Counted from the stretch's first letter, positions 25,492 to 35,323 are shown. The stretch: DNA of 64,000 nucleotides from Jeotgalibacillus alimentarius (GCF_000829445.1 NZ_JXRQ01000024.1:31068-95067); one strand, 5' to 3'. Numbers and translations are program-made. The notes: generated by a model not told the origin, from the letters alone.

Positions 25492-26946
25492 TCATTCATA
25501 AGCAAACCAATTGAAAGTACCTGTACCATAAGGCATGGAAATGACTAGACCATCACTGTTCCATGTCACGGTTGGACTATAATATGGTGAGTTTCCTGCC
25601 CCTATACGTAATGGGGCAGGCAATGCAATAGAAGCCATGACAAAATGCGCTATATGATTACCCCCAGATACTGTTTGAGCAAGAAATGTTTTTGGAGTAA
25701 ATGGCAGACCTGTAATTATCAAACTATAACCAGTGAAGCTTGTTGTTCCACTAGCCCACCCTTTACCTGTACTAATTTGTCCTATTTTCGTAGCCAATGT
25801 CGGAAATGTATCGGTAGGACTTGCCGCTACACCTTTTGCAGTAACCGCACTAGCCACTGCCGTTTTCCCATCACTGGCTGATTGAAAAGCCGCATCTGCT
25901 CTGTCCATTGCGGTTTTAACCGCTTTTGGAGTCGCTGCTAACGTTTCACTCGTACTGGTTACACTACTGCTTAATTGGACATGTCCTTTTTTGGTTAATG
26001 TCGCATCTTCCGCCGGATGCGTCGTAGCGAATTCTTGTAATGTAGCAATATCTGCCTGACTACCTTTACTATCTAATTCACTTTGTAACCCATTAACATC
26101 TGATATTTCATGAGAATGTGCTGCCGGCGTAAACTCAGTTGGCTTCCCAGTAAGATCTGACCAATCTGTAACTGTATCAACTTCCACATTTCCGCTTTCA
26201 TCAGGAGATAATCCATTAACGGTAGATACAGCACCAGTACCATCTACTCCACGTTGAGCTCTTAAGGCCCAAAATGTAGTGTTCGTAGGCAGGTTGCCTG
26301 TGGTTTCCTGCAACGCTACATAAGATGATCCGTTATAACCAACCTCATTGCCTCTCAGGTAAGTCACGCTTGCACTGAATTCACCAACCCTCTTAAAGTT
26401 GTTAGTTACAAACTCAGCTGCTTGTGTTGCGCTTTCAGCATCTGCTGTAGCATCAACTGCGCTAGCAGTCGCTGTATTTGCGTTAGAAGTTGCTTCATCA
26501 GCTAATACCGCTGAAGCATTGGCAGTATCTGCTGCAGTATTCGCGTTACTTGCTGCAGTGTTTGCTGAATTTGTTGCTGCTGTTGCATCAGTGGTTGCCT
26601 GGTTAGCACTAGCAGCCGCTGTATTTGCTTCAGTTGCTGCTGTATTTGCTGACCCGGCGGCAAGAGTGGCATTGTTAGCTGCATCATTTGCCGTAATACT
26701 TGATTCCTCAGCAGTTTCAGCAGCCGTCAATGCATCCGCAGTAGCTGCTTCTGCATTATCAATTGTTGGTCTTAATTCATCAATTGCTTGTTCTGCAATA
26801 TCAGATGCTGTATTTGCTCGATCTGCAGCTTGATTTGCCGCTGTTGTTGCAGAAGCTACATCACCAATTTTTGAGAAGTTACGATTAATCTTCTCCCCAA
26901 ACTCCAAGTCTAGTTTGGTGCCGATAATCTCAAAACCTTCTGCCAT
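25492..26946 (-). CDS. tail fibre protein with Ala/Thr-rich coiled-coil repeats
   Basis: Protein of 484 residues. Residues 30-175 are built of Ala/Asn/Thr heptads of the form ANTAAxxAN, predicted to form a long trimeric coiled coil. A carbohydrate-module-like segment follows, then Phage_fiber_2-type sequence (KKGHVQLSSSVTSTSETLAA). The C-terminal 90 residues are beta-rich and probably form the receptor-binding tip. It lies next to Dit and the tail endopeptidase, so it likely forms the adsorption apparatus. Confidence 0.82.
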   Translation of the reverse strand: MAEGFEIIGTKLDLEFGEKINRNFSKIGDVASATTAANQAADRANTASDIAEQAIDELRPTIDNAEAATADALTAAETAEESSITANDAANNATLAAGSANTAATEANTAAASANQATTDATAATNSANTAASNANTAADTANASAVLADEATSNANTATASAVDATADAESATQAAEFVTNNFKRVGEFSASVTYLRGNEVGYNGSSYVALQETTGNLPTNTTFWALRAQRGVDGTGAVSTVNGLSPDESGNVEVDTVTDWSDLTGKPTEFTPAAHSHEISDVNGLQSELDSKGSQADIATLQEFATTHPAEDATLTKKGHVQLSSSVTSTSETLAATPKAVKTAMDRADAAFQSASDGKTAVASAVTAKGVAASPTDTFPTLATKIGQISTGKGWASGTTSFTGYSLIITGLPFTPKTFLAQTVSGGNHIAHFVMASIALPAPLRIGAGNSPYYSPTVTWNSDGLVISMPYGTGTFNWFAYE

Positions 26947-26961
26947 TTCTTCACACCCTTT

Positions 26962-27783
26962 TTAATAAAGATACGTATGTCTAAACTCAATCTCCATAAT
27001 GTAATCAGCTTGATCAGACATAACCGACAAGCTGTTTACACCTGGCTGGAGAACAAAAAAATCGCCTGATGTATCATCAAAGCGATTGGTCGAATTTAAA
27101 TATACAGTTGAATTTTTCATGTCGATCGTAAGCTCCGATGTACCACCCATCGTTACATCAATTAGTAATTCTTTTCCGGTGGTTTCATTCTTCAAGAGAA
27201 TCGTGTCCGCTATGCCAACTATTTTAATAATGGGAAAAGCGCGATAGGTTCCTGCATTCACAACCTCAAGCAAATTGTAAGGCTGGTCAATATCGTATGT
27301 GTAAGTCATGCCTAAACTTAAACCTTGCCCTAATACATAGCCCTGACCTAATTCAAGAGGAGTCGTTGATTTAGTGACCGAATATGCAAATGGGTCAAAT
27401 GCTTTTAACGGCAGAGTAAATTCGCCATAGGTACCAATTCTTTCGATAGGCAAAGATCCATTATATTTTACAAAGTAAACTTTACCTGATTGACGACCTA
27501 GCACCAACTCCTGAACACCTTTTGAAGGGTCAAATGCCAATGCTACCATCGCCAGCTTCGATTGATATTCAGCTTCATTATCTGCTGAAATATCCAGTAC
27601 CAATTCTATCGGCCGAGTCGTATATTCTGTTCCTAAATCAATCGCTCCATCCAGACCAGGTAGCTCTTCCTCAAACTGTCTAGTCGATGGAAGGATTGGT
27701 ACATTAGCTCTGATTAAGGATAGTCCCAGAGCGTCAAACGAAAATCCTGCAATGTTACCTCCTCCTCTCATATCTAAGCTCAT
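26962..27783 (-). CDS. distal tail protein (Dit)
   Basis: Siphovirus Dit-like protein of 273 residues (Sipho_tail, PF05709). The N-terminal domain includes DGAIDLGTEYTTRPIELVLD, and the middle contains FTLPLKAFDPFAYS, both typical. It forms the hexameric hub between tail tube and tip. Its start overlaps the tape-measure stop by 4 bases. Confidence 0.9.
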   Translation of the reverse strand: MSLDMRGGGNIAGFSFDALGLSLIRANVPILPSTRQFEEELPGLDGAIDLGTEYTTRPIELVLDISADNEAEYQSKLAMVALAFDPSKGVQELVLGRQSGKVYFVKYNGSLPIERIGTYGEFTLPLKAFDPFAYSVTKSTTPLELGQGYVLGQGLSLGMTYTYDIDQPYNLLEVVNAGTYRAFPIIKIVGIADTILLKNETTGKELLIDVTMGGTSELTIDMKNSTVYLNSTNRFDDTSGDFFVLQPGVNSLSVMSDQADYIMEIEFRHTYLY

Positions 27784-30700
27784 GGTCTATTCCCCCTCGA
27801 TAAAAGCTTTTGAGCAAGCAATTCTCTTTCGGTCCAGTATGTCGCGATGTCTGCATCGTCTTCTAGCCTTACATCACCTTCATGTGAGATCAACGGACCA
27901 TGGTAATGATGTTCTTCGACTTTCTGTCCGGTCCCGCCGATTAACGATTCTAGTTGCTGTGGCTGAAGAGCAATTTCGCCGCGTTGCATAACAGCCGCAA
28001 TTTCATTCGGGAGAAGTCTGTCTGATCGACTGAAGTTCATGAGACCCGCGATACCTCCAGTGTGATACTTGGCCACATCAGCGACTTTAAAGAAGCCTCG
28101 TTCGAATAGTTTATCTCTTACCTTTTGCGCTCTTTCAAGAGACTCAAAAATACCTCTTACGTGATATCCTCTTTCTCCTTTTTCAATATTTGCTTCATGG
28201 GCTCCGTAATTCCTCATCATTTCATCTGCAACTTCTTGAGCATCGGAAGCGTTACCATACCAACCGGTATAAATACTCCCTCTGGTGCCTGCTTCTCCTT
28301 GAACAGGTTTAGCAAGTTCCTGATATTCAGTTACGAAATTTGAAAGTTCTTGGATCAATTTTCGATTAGTTTCTCCCATGAGTTTTAATCTCTCATCATG
28401 CATGAATTTTTCAATTTCTAATGTATATCCAGAGTAATCAGAGACAGCTTTTCGCAATTCGCTAAAGTAGTCTTTGACCTGATCTTCTCTCTGATCGAGA
28501 TTTGCAAGTTCTTCATCTCGCTGATCTTCAAGCTTTCTCTTCTGATCCTGGCGATCCATCTCACGCAGCTTCTCTACTACAGAATTGTATTTAGCAATTC
28601 CATCTCTGGATGTTGCATGACGATACTTTTCAGCATCAGCTAGTAACTTGCTGCGGTCTTCTTCACGTTTTTCAGCATCCATTTCATCAAACTGATCATT
28701 ATAAAAATCATTAATTTCTTTCCTGCGCTTATCCAATGAATCAAGTTCCGCGCGTTCTTGATCCCTCAGGCTGTCTTCAAGGGCATTTGTCGTATCTCGT
28801 AACGCTTGTTCCTGCTCACGTTTGAGAAGTTCAGTCAGTTTTCTGCGCTCATCATACAATTCTTTATCCAACTGTTTGGTTGCTTCAGTGTTAGCCCGGT
28901 ACTTGTACCTTAAGGCATCTAAGTTTTTAATTCTTTGACTCAGAATGAAGGTATCTGATCGACCGACATCTTTCATGCGGTCTTCTACTTTTGATAAACC
29001 ATCTAACTCTGCTTTGAATGCATCTGTGCTAAGTTCCTGACGTCTTCGGTAAACTTCTACTTCGAGTTTCTTCCTGATATCTTTATGTGCATTGAATCTT
29101 TTTAACAGACTTTCGTACATCTTCAGTTCAGTTGATTCGGTAATCCGATCCATATCCCTCTGATACTTCATAAATTCTTCTGCAGCCCTTAACCTTTCAT
29201 TAGCAAGGGTACCTTTGTCCTTCAGCTCATTGTCTTTATCATAAGCAGAAACGCTATTGATAGATGAATTCAACATTCTGAAAAGTTGGTTTTGCTGTGA
29301 CTCTGTCAGAACCATTTCATTTCGTAAAAGCCGGACATCTACTTCATTGTGTAAAGGACTCGATGCAACACTTGCACCTGTGCCGCCTGAATGCAAACGA
29401 GGTAGTTCCTGACCATCTTTACCAATGACTCCACCAGAGTGATATGCGAGTCTCTGATTGCCTGCGTTTAAGTCAGGGCCACCCGTTTGACTGGTGATAA
29501 TCGTTACTCTCTTGCTGATATCTCTTCCTAACTCAGCATTTAATGCCTGGGCATTAGTAGTAGCGCCAAGTATCTGGTTTCTCACTGTATTCAAGTTAGC
29601 GATCTGACCATCTATAGCAGCCACACCATCCAAATACTCACGCGTATTCCTTTCAGCAGCTGGTGTATTTTGTTGTAATTGCTGCTTTTCCGCTCGCAAT
29701 GCCGATATAGCTCCATTCACTGCTGAAATTTGTTCCTGATAAGTACCGGTCAACAAATCCGACATACCTTTAACAGAAAGTAATTCGTTTTTGGCATTAT
29801 TTAAATTAGTTAACTGTTGATCTAAGGCTCCAACTTGCTCTCTATATGCTTCTGTATTACGTTGATTTACAGGTGTATTTTCTTCCAGGGCTTGCTTTTG
29901 TGTTTGTACTCCTGCAATAGCTTCTTGAATAGCTTCAACTTCTTTGCCCTTTTCAGCAGTCAAGCCAACTTGTTGCAAAACTAATTCACTCATTTGTTGA
30001 GTGATTTCATCCACTAGATCAATTTCTTGTTGTAAGGCAGCTATATCTTCTTTAGTCTTATCATTCTTCGCAGTCTGTTGACCTAAAAGAACCTCATGAT
30101 TATCAATTTGAGATTGTAGCTGGTCTCTCTGCAAGTGAAGTTCTCTAGTAGTAAGACCCTGTTCTTCATTATAGGCAATCTGCTTTTCAATCTTTTCTAT
30201 TTGTCGTTCTGTGGCCGCTTCATCAAAACTATTTGCTTCCGCACGCAATCTTTCTTCTTCAACTATTCCTTCGTTTAGTTCTTTCTGGAGTCTTGCTAGT
30301 TCCTCTTTGTTTTCACGCTCGTTACTTTCAGCTGTAATTCTTTGACGCTCTAATTCACGCATTGTTGATTCATACAGCTCGGCATTGTATTCTCTGACTT
30401 TATCAGTGGTCGCCAAAATACGGTTACCCTGATCGGTGATTGCAACCGCAGATTCAGGGACGGTATCGATCAGTTCATTATTGAGTTCCACCATTCTATT
30501 TAACTCATTATTGGATAATGTACTCTTTTCAACTAAAGCATCTTGTTCAGCATTCAGCGCTTCAATCGTGCCTTGATCAGAGGCTGCTCTTAACTCGGCT
30601 TGAATGTCCATGAAGCGACCAAATTCATTTCGTGTCAATTCACTTTTTGCGCGAAGACTTTCGAAATCATCAGTCTTGTCTTTTAATGCTTGGCTTGTCT

Positions 30701-32066
30701 CTATCATAGAATTAGCCAATTCAAGGTTTACTTCATTCGTATCATTGTAAGCTTGTTTGAGGGCAACGATCCCACCAGATAAAAGAGATACTCCGATAAT
30801 TGCTGCACCTACTGGCGTCATAGCAAAAGCACTCAGAGCAATGGAAAGCTTACCAAGTGTTGCGAGTGTTGCCGCAACTGCCGCTGTAGTGCCGACAAAT
30901 GATACTCCCATCTTAACCGTTTCTCCATCAACTTCACCAAGCCATCTGACTACATCAGCACCTTGATCAACTAGGTCTCTAAAGATTGGTAAAAATTCAT
31001 TTCCAACCTTGATACCTACTTCTTCAAGCGCAGACTGAAATTCTTTAAAGGATCCATTCAACGTATCCATCTGAGTTTTTGCTACACGCTCAGCTGTTCC
31101 ACCTGCGTTTTCTAGTTCAGAAGTATAATCAGCAAGTGTGTCTTCTCCAACATCAAGCAAAGCAAGAAATCCAGATGCTGCTTCAGTACCAACTAATTGA
31201 GCAGCAGTTGCTGTCTTTTGAGCATCACCCATACCCTCAAGTTTTCCGGCGATATGACCCACGAGCTCCGGAATAGGCTTCATAGAACCATCTGCATTTT
31301 GTACTGATATATCAAGAGCTTCAAATGCTTTTTCTGTTTGACCAACTGGATTAGCAAGTGCAAGTAACATAGCACGTAGAGAGGTACCTGCTTGTGAACC
31401 TTGAATACCGGCGTCACTCATTTTGCCGACTGCTGCTGCAGTTTCTTCAATACTCAAACCAAGCGAAGCTGCTACCGGCGCTACATACTTCATTGCATCT
31501 CCAAGCATAGGAAGATCTGTATTAGCTGTACTCATTGTTTTTACAAGAATATCAACGGCCTCACCCGATTGTTCTGCACTCATACCAAAACCGGAAAGAA
31601 TATTTGAAACGATATCTGCTGAAACGCCAAGAGATTGCTGAGAAGCTGCTGCAAGGTTTAATACTCCAGGCATAGCTGAGATAGTTTCGTTCACATCAAA
31701 ACCGGCCATTGCAAGATAACTCATGCCTTCCGCTGCTTCAGAAGCGCTGTATTGAGTTGTAGCACCCAATTCACGAGCAGTTGCTTCAAGTCGCTTGAAC
31801 TCCGCGTCAGTAGCACCGGAAATTGCTTTTACTCGTGCCATTGCCTGCTCAAAGTTACGTGCGACCTGGACAGATGCCCCAATACCGGCAATTACTGCGC
31901 CACCTACTGCTACAGAAGATTTTTGGATATTACCAAAATCTCTGTTAAGATTTTTGCTTGAGATCCGGGTCTTCTCCATCTCATTTCTCGCATCGTTCAT
32001 CTTATCTTTAAAATTTTTACTATCTAATAAAATACGACCTCTAAGATCGCCAAGACTTGCAGCCAT
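27780..32066 (-). CDS. tail tape measure protein
   Basis: Protein of 1428 residues. The N-terminal part has the phage tape-measure domain (MARVKAISGATDAEFKRLEA), hydrophobic segments near 385-430, then long coiled coils (500-1150) and a C-terminal part with a possible peptidoglycan-interacting or SPOR-like stretch (IYTGWYGNASDAQEVADEM). At about 1.5 angstrom per residue, a known rule for siphoviruses, it predicts a tail of roughly 210 nm. An internal near-repeat, NAVNGAISALRAEKQQLQQN-type units, suggests past duplication. Confidence 0.93.
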   Translation of the reverse strand: MAASLGDLRGRILLDSKNFKDKMNDARNEMEKTRISSKNLNRDFGNIQKSSVAVGGAVIAGIGASVQVARNFEQAMARVKAISGATDAEFKRLEATARELGATTQYSASEAAEGMSYLAMAGFDVNETISAMPGVLNLAAASQQSLGVSADIVSNILSGFGMSAEQSGEAVDILVKTMSTANTDLPMLGDAMKYVAPVAASLGLSIEETAAAVGKMSDAGIQGSQAGTSLRAMLLALANPVGQTEKAFEALDISVQNADGSMKPIPELVGHIAGKLEGMGDAQKTATAAQLVGTEAASGFLALLDVGEDTLADYTSELENAGGTAERVAKTQMDTLNGSFKEFQSALEEVGIKVGNEFLPIFRDLVDQGADVVRWLGEVDGETVKMGVSFVGTTAAVAATLATLGKLSIALSAFAMTPVGAAIIGVSLLSGGIVALKQAYNDTNEVNLELANSMIETSQALKDKTDDFESLRAKSELTRNEFGRFMDIQAELRAASDQGTIEALNAEQDALVEKSTLSNNELNRMVELNNELIDTVPESAVAITDQGNRILATTDKVREYNAELYESTMRELERQRITAESNERENKEELARLQKELNEGIVEEERLRAEANSFDEAATERQIEKIEKQIAYNEEQGLTTRELHLQRDQLQSQIDNHEVLLGQQTAKNDKTKEDIAALQQEIDLVDEITQQMSELVLQQVGLTAEKGKEVEAIQEAIAGVQTQKQALEENTPVNQRNTEAYREQVGALDQQLTNLNNAKNELLSVKGMSDLLTGTYQEQISAVNGAISALRAEKQQLQQNTPAAERNTREYLDGVAAIDGQIANLNTVRNQILGATTNAQALNAELGRDISKRVTIITSQTGGPDLNAGNQRLAYHSGGVIGKDGQELPRLHSGGTGASVASSPLHNEVDVRLLRNEMVLTESQQNQLFRMLNSSINSVSAYDKDNELKDKGTLANERLRAAEEFMKYQRDMDRITESTELKMYESLLKRFNAHKDIRKKLEVEVYRRRQELSTDAFKAELDGLSKVEDRMKDVGRSDTFILSQRIKNLDALRYKYRANTEATKQLDKELYDERRKLTELLKREQEQALRDTTNALEDSLRDQERAELDSLDKRRKEINDFYNDQFDEMDAEKREEDRSKLLADAEKYRHATSRDGIAKYNSVVEKLREMDRQDQKRKLEDQRDEELANLDQREDQVKDYFSELRKAVSDYSGYTLEIEKFMHDERLKLMGETNRKLIQELSNFVTEYQELAKPVQGEAGTRGSIYTGWYGNASDAQEVADEMMRNYGAHEANIEKGERGYHVRGIFESLERAQKVRDKLFERGFFKVADVAKYHTGGIAGLMNFSRSDRLLPNEIAAVMQRGEIALQPQQLESLIGGTGQKVEEHHYHGPLISHEGDVRLEDDADIATYWTERELLAQKLLSRGNRP

Positions 32067-32070
32067 ATCG

Positions 32071-32789
32071 TCACCCTCCCTGCATTGCTCTCAACCGTTC
32101 CATGCCTTCACGGTCAAATTTCATATTTTGAGGCTTTTGGTTTTTAGTTGAATGATTTAAGCGCTGGAGATCATTGAAGTATTTTGTGAACTCTTCATCA
32201 CGCATGGATCGGTTATTTGTAGCGATCATCCTTGTGATTGCTTCGATCTGATGAGAAATGTCTTCATCACGCTTTTTCTCAAGCATTGCAGGAAGATCAA
32301 CCAGGTAGTACTCTTGCTCAATCGCTTTTTGAGTAACTCCTAAGGCAATTGCTGCTTCCTGTAAAAATTCATCAAGTGTTACGCCTTCTGCTTGATCTCC
32401 TGATTGCTGTCCGTCAAATTCTTGTGCAGAAGGCTTTTTACGTTTTTTAGAACTGCCTCAAAGTCATTTCGCTTATATGTGAGCATGAGATAACGAACAA
32501 GTTCTGAAACCCCAGCTTTTTTATGCAGATAATCTTCATCAATATCACTAAGTAACGAAACGATTCTTACCACTTCATCAAGGCCAACTTCAGCAGCTAA
32601 CAGACCGGTGGTTACACGGTCATCCTGATTTGCTGTGAAGACCTGGATTAACAGGTTGGGTAATACATCAATTGACTGCGTTAATTTCTTAAAAAGATCA
32701 GGACTGATTTTCTTCACTTCAGCCTTTTTATCACCAAGCAGCACAAAATTGTCCCCGTTAGCTCTTTGTTGCATCCATTCCTTCAACAT
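32071..32789 (-). CDS. tail assembly chaperone, -1 frameshift product (gpGT-like)
   Basis: Fusion protein made when ribosomes slip at A-AAA-AAC (32442-32448) while translating the shorter chaperone. After the slip the reading continues RKKPSAQEFDGQQSG, crosses to DLPAMLEKKRDEDISHQ and ends 4 bases before the tape-measure gene. Position between major tail protein and tape measure is invariant for gpG/gpGT pairs. The T part recruits tail tube protein and chaperones the tape measure. The downstream half has no ribosome site of its own. Confidence 0.85.
32379..32789 (-). CDS. tail assembly chaperone, unshifted product (gpG-like)
   Basis: Protein of 136 residues starting MLKEWMQQRANGDN, made without frameshifting. 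It is helical and ends QEIKQKA. GGAGG lies 7 bases before the ATG at 32789. It coats the tape measure during tail assembly and is absent from mature particles in studied phages. Confidence 0.87.
   Translation of the reverse strand: MLKEWMQQRANGDNFVLLGDKKAEVKKISPDLFKKLTQSIDVLPNLLIQVFTANQDDRVTTGLLAAEVGLDEVVRIVSLLSDIDEDYLHKKAGVSELVRYLMLTYKRNDFEAVLKNVKSLLHKNLTDSNQEIKQKA
32442..32448 (-). promoter_or_regulatory. -1 programmed frameshift slippery heptamer
   Basis: On the minus strand the frame reads CTA AAA AAC, giving the canonical slippery heptamer A-AAA-AAC. The -1 frame from here is open for the whole distance to the next gene, which is the expected arrangement for tail chaperones. Confidence 0.85.
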
Positions 32790-32806
32790 TCGATTTCCTC
32801 CCAAAA

Positions 32807-32838
32807 GTAAAAGAGCCCTCAAGTGAGAGCTCTTTAAT
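32807..32838 (-). terminator. hairpin attenuator after the major tail protein
   Basis: Arms AAAGAGC-CTCA and TGAG-AGCTCTTT, followed on the minus strand by a TTTTACTTTT tract, lie between the major tail protein and chaperone genes. Such partial terminators favour high expression of the upstream gene. Confidence 0.65.
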
Positions 32839-32844
32839 TAGATA

Positions 32845-33402
32845 TTATCCTGCCGGCGCTGGATCTACTGCAGTTTCATCACCCATGATATAAATCTGAT
32901 TGCCGTTCTCCATATCTGGGTAGCCAACAAACGTGATATTCGTTACACGCTCATTATCTGAGTTGTAAGTGTATTCTGGGTCAGCCATTACGCCCGCCAG
33001 TGGCATTGTAATCCAGTCATTTGGAGTAGCTGCCGGGTCCGTTGGTTTGATAACCAGCTTTTTAGCATTCTTAAGGAAGTTGTAACCCGCTTGCGCACTA
33101 ACAATTACTTTCTTTTTTACGTTCTCCGGATCAGTAGCATCTTCAACATACTTAGAATTCGGAATCGCCGCCGCAATTTTTTCAAGGTCGTGTAATGCGA
33201 ACGGTACTGTTACTTGTGCAGTACGTCCTTTTAGAATTGATTTAACGATGGTGTCACCGAGTTGATCAATTGTAGTATCTTGCTTAGTTGTCCCGGCAGA
33301 AAAAACAATCCCGCCCTTTGTAACATCAAATACTACTTTACTTGTGTCCTCACCGTATTCAACAGTAGCTGGACCGATTGGAACATCAATACCTTGTGCC
33401 AT
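32845..33402 (-). CDS. major tail protein
   Basis: Tail tube protein of 185 residues, the gene directly before the tail chaperones. It is beta-rich with DVPIGPATVEYGEDTSKVVF at the start and NITFVGYPDMENGNQIYIMG near the end. It polymerises around the tape measure. A hairpin attenuator follows the gene. Confidence 0.85.
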   Translation of the reverse strand: MAQGIDVPIGPATVEYGEDTSKVVFDVTKGGIVFSAGTTKQDTTIDQLGDTIVKSILKGRTAQVTVPFALHDLEKIAAAIPNSKYVEDATDPENVKKKVIVSAQAGYNFLKNAKKLVIKPTDPAATPNDWITMPLAGVMADPEYTYNSDNERVTNITFVGYPDMENGNQIYIMGDETAVDPAPAG

Positions 33403-33416
33403 AAATGTTGCCTCCT

Positions 33417-33824
33417 TTAATTAAATTCCTGAATTTTAAAACTGAAATTGGTGGAAAAAATAGGACGATCCTTTTCATCCAGTCCGATTGGAATTGGATT
33501 ACTTTGAATCGCCCTGCTGATATAGATGTAGCTTTTGCCGATTTGATAGTGCACCTTCTTATTGAGTAGTTTAATAAGAGCTTTTGCTAAAGTCTCTGTT
33601 TCGTGCATCCGAATAGGGTTTATAGAGTAGCTTTTACCCTTCAGCACCACTTGGAAGTTTGGAAAATCTAAAGGTAAGTCGTTATCAGACTGACCACCCC
33701 CAGTCGAAAAAACAAAAAGAGCCGGCAATTGGCTCTCATCCATTTCAGCTGGTATGAAGTTGGGGTCCGGGAATACATTGAAACCTTCAGCTGATAAATA
33801 TTCAATTAGCTCAGTTCCGGTCAA
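33417..33824 (-). CDS. tail terminator protein
   Basis: Protein of 135 residues placed between the HK97 gp10-like protein and the major tail protein, the position of tail terminators (gpU/minor capsid type). It has LPALFVFSTGGG and a beta-rich C-terminus ending NFSFKIQEFN. It caps the tail tube and joins it to the head. The stop-start overlap with the upstream gene is 4 bases. Confidence 0.7.
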   Translation of the reverse strand: MTGTELIEYLSAEGFNVFPDPNFIPAEMDESQLPALFVFSTGGGQSDNDLPLDFPNFQVVLKGKSYSINPIRMHETETLAKALIKLLNKKVHYQIGKSYIYISRAIQSNPIPIGLDEKDRPIFSTNFSFKIQEFN

Positions 33825-34282
33825 AATGAAAAACCTCCAAACTTCAGAGCAGTAGCAAGCTCTTTCATGATCGTTTTTTCGTTAATGGTAATAGCGTTCT
33901 CCAGATACTTTTTACCAGGCATGAAACCTTTGTGGGCCCCTTTGCTACTCGTAACTTCTCCAGGAGAAAAGTGAACAACTTTACCTGTTTTTGTTTTCCG
34001 GAAACCTTCATGCTGAGCCCAAGCATATGGTGCTACTTCAGGACTGGCAACAACTCCAAAGTCGATATAGATTGCTGAAAGCATTGTCTTTACTTCATCA
34101 ATATCCAGTGCCGCCTCAAGATCACCGCTTAGGACTGGAGCAAGCATCCTAGCATCCTCAATAACCTTCTCGGCCAGCTTGGTCAAAACAATATCGAGAT
34201 TGCGAAAGAATTCTCTTTCGATATTTGTTAGACTTTGCTCCATTTCATCCAGTCCACCAAGAACGAAGTATTCATCAGCCAT
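33821..34282 (-). CDS. HK97 gp10-like head-tail protein
   Basis: Protein of 153 residues of the HK97-gp10/tail-component family. It starts with a GLDEMEQSLTNIE helix and has APVLSGDLEAAL and VAPYAWAQHEGFRKTKTGK, the conserved region of these proteins. It overlaps both neighbours by a few bases, showing a compact connector operon. Confidence 0.82.
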   Translation of the reverse strand: MADEYFVLGGLDEMEQSLTNIEREFFRNLDIVLTKLAEKVIEDARMLAPVLSGDLEAALDIDEVKTMLSAIYIDFGVVASPEVAPYAWAQHEGFRKTKTGKVVHFSPGEVTSSKGAHKGFMPGKKYLENAITINEKTIMKELATALKFGGFSF

Positions 34283-34592
34283 AAATGATCACCTTCTTTG
34301 CGATATCGGTACCGAGCTCTTTTCTGACTTCATAATGCAATGGCCGGAAGTCGTACTCCTTGCCGAGTTGATTAGTGTAAAGGATTCGATCCTGATTACC
34401 GATCGAGTGAGCGCCCGGCAAATGAACTTCAATCATACTCTGTACCTCTTCACCTTTATCATTCTTGATGACCTTCTGCTCTTCAATCACTTTAGCCTTA
34501 GAGGGAACTTCATCGGTGCCGCTGACACGCCCCCAATTATCGACTATTGCCTTTACGTGAGTAATGACTGCCGGGTACCCAAAGATACTCAT
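34275..34592 (-). CDS. head-tail stopper protein
   Basis: Protein of 105 residues, small beta-barrel type: DRILYTNQLGKEYDFRPLHY is typical of stoppers (SPP1 gp16/HK97 family). It closes the connector after DNA packaging. Placement between the adaptor and gp10-like genes supports the call. Confidence 0.7.
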   Translation of the reverse strand: MSIFGYPAVITHVKAIVDNWGRVSGTDEVPSKAKVIEEQKVIKNDKGEEVQSMIEVHLPGAHSIGNQDRILYTNQLGKEYDFRPLHYEVRKELGTDIAKKVIIYG

Positions 34593-34966
34593 AGCAGCAT
34601 ACCGCCGAACTGTGGAAGTGCTTCTTCTTCAGCTTCATGCTCAACAACTTCAAAGATAGGCGGTCCTAAAATCTCTCTGACTTCAGGAGCGACCTTATCC
34701 CGGGATGTATAATCAATACGCTCACCATTATCTGTGACAGCCTTAACTCCCTGCTTCTGAAATTTCAGAGCCGGGTCAAGTCCTTGCAGCTCCCAGATCG
34801 CCTGATAAGCAACTGTTTCATCAGTTAGTGGTACTTCTGGATACCATCGCGTGAGATTTCTTGAAGCTTGAACAAAGGCTAAATCTTTCTTTGCGGCCTC
34901 GTCCCATGCTTGTGAATCAAGAACGTTTGATGCAATCCAGGCTCCCACTGTTTCAACTGTAGGCAT
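34589..34966 (-). CDS. head-tail adaptor protein
   Basis: Protein of 125 residues, mostly helical, in the position of gp6/gp15-like adaptors (YqbG type). It begins VETVGAWIASNVLDSQAWDE and contains LTRWYPEVPLTDETVAYQ. It binds under the portal. Overlaps the stopper gene by 4 bases. Confidence 0.7.
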   Translation of the reverse strand: MPTVETVGAWIASNVLDSQAWDEAAKKDLAFVQASRNLTRWYPEVPLTDETVAYQAIWELQGLDPALKFQKQGVKAVTDNGERIDYTSRDKVAPEVREILGPPIFEVVEHEAEEEALPQFGGMLL

Positions 34967-34975
34967 TCAGATCAC

Positions 34976-35275
34976 CTACTTTCCTTTTTCAGCCTCATCA
35001 GCTTTTGCTTTTTCTTCAGCAGCCTTTTTATCTGCAGCTTCTTTTGCTTTAGCTTCCTCTTCGGCTTTTTGTTTAGCTTCTGCCTCAGCTTTAGCAGCAG
35101 CTTCTTTTTCAGCCTTTTCGCGTGCCTTCTTCTCTGCCTCAGATTCTTCAATCTCTGCACCGACACCAAGATCAATTAGACGTTTGCCATCTTCCTTTTT
35201 GATCTTCTTCAGCTCGTCACCAGACTTGAACCATTTACCGTTATGCTTTACGACTGCACTGACTTTAACATCCAT
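34976..35275 (-). CDS. Lys/Glu/Ala-rich head-region protein
   Basis: Protein of 99 residues. The first 45 residues form a small folded unit (VKHNGKWFKSGDELKKI, LIDLGVGAEI). The rest is a charged single helix of Ala, Glu and Lys repeats. Similar proteins occur between capsid and adaptor genes, sometimes annotated as head fibre or Rho-N-like. The ATG at 35275 is chosen over GTG at 35284 for position relative to GAGAGGAA. Confidence 0.65.
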   Translation of the reverse strand: MDVKVSAVVKHNGKWFKSGDELKKIKKEDGKRLIDLGVGAEIEESEAEKKAREKAEKEAAAKAEAEAKQKAEEEAKAKEAADKKAAEEKAKADEAEKGK

Positions 35276-35323
35276 CCTTCTCACTTCCTCTCAAAAGAAT
35301 AAGACGCCTCAGAAGAGACGCCC

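Noticed and set aside
26399..26833. Plus-strand Ala/Val-rich frame of 144 codons
   Set aside because: It is the antisense shadow of the Ala/Thr heptad repeats in the tail fibre gene, which has family support on the minus strand.
34179..34712. Plus-strand frame of 177 codons across the connector genes
   Set aside because: Four overlapping minus-strand connector genes with proper ribosome sites occupy the same DNA; the plus-strand product has no protein-like conservation.
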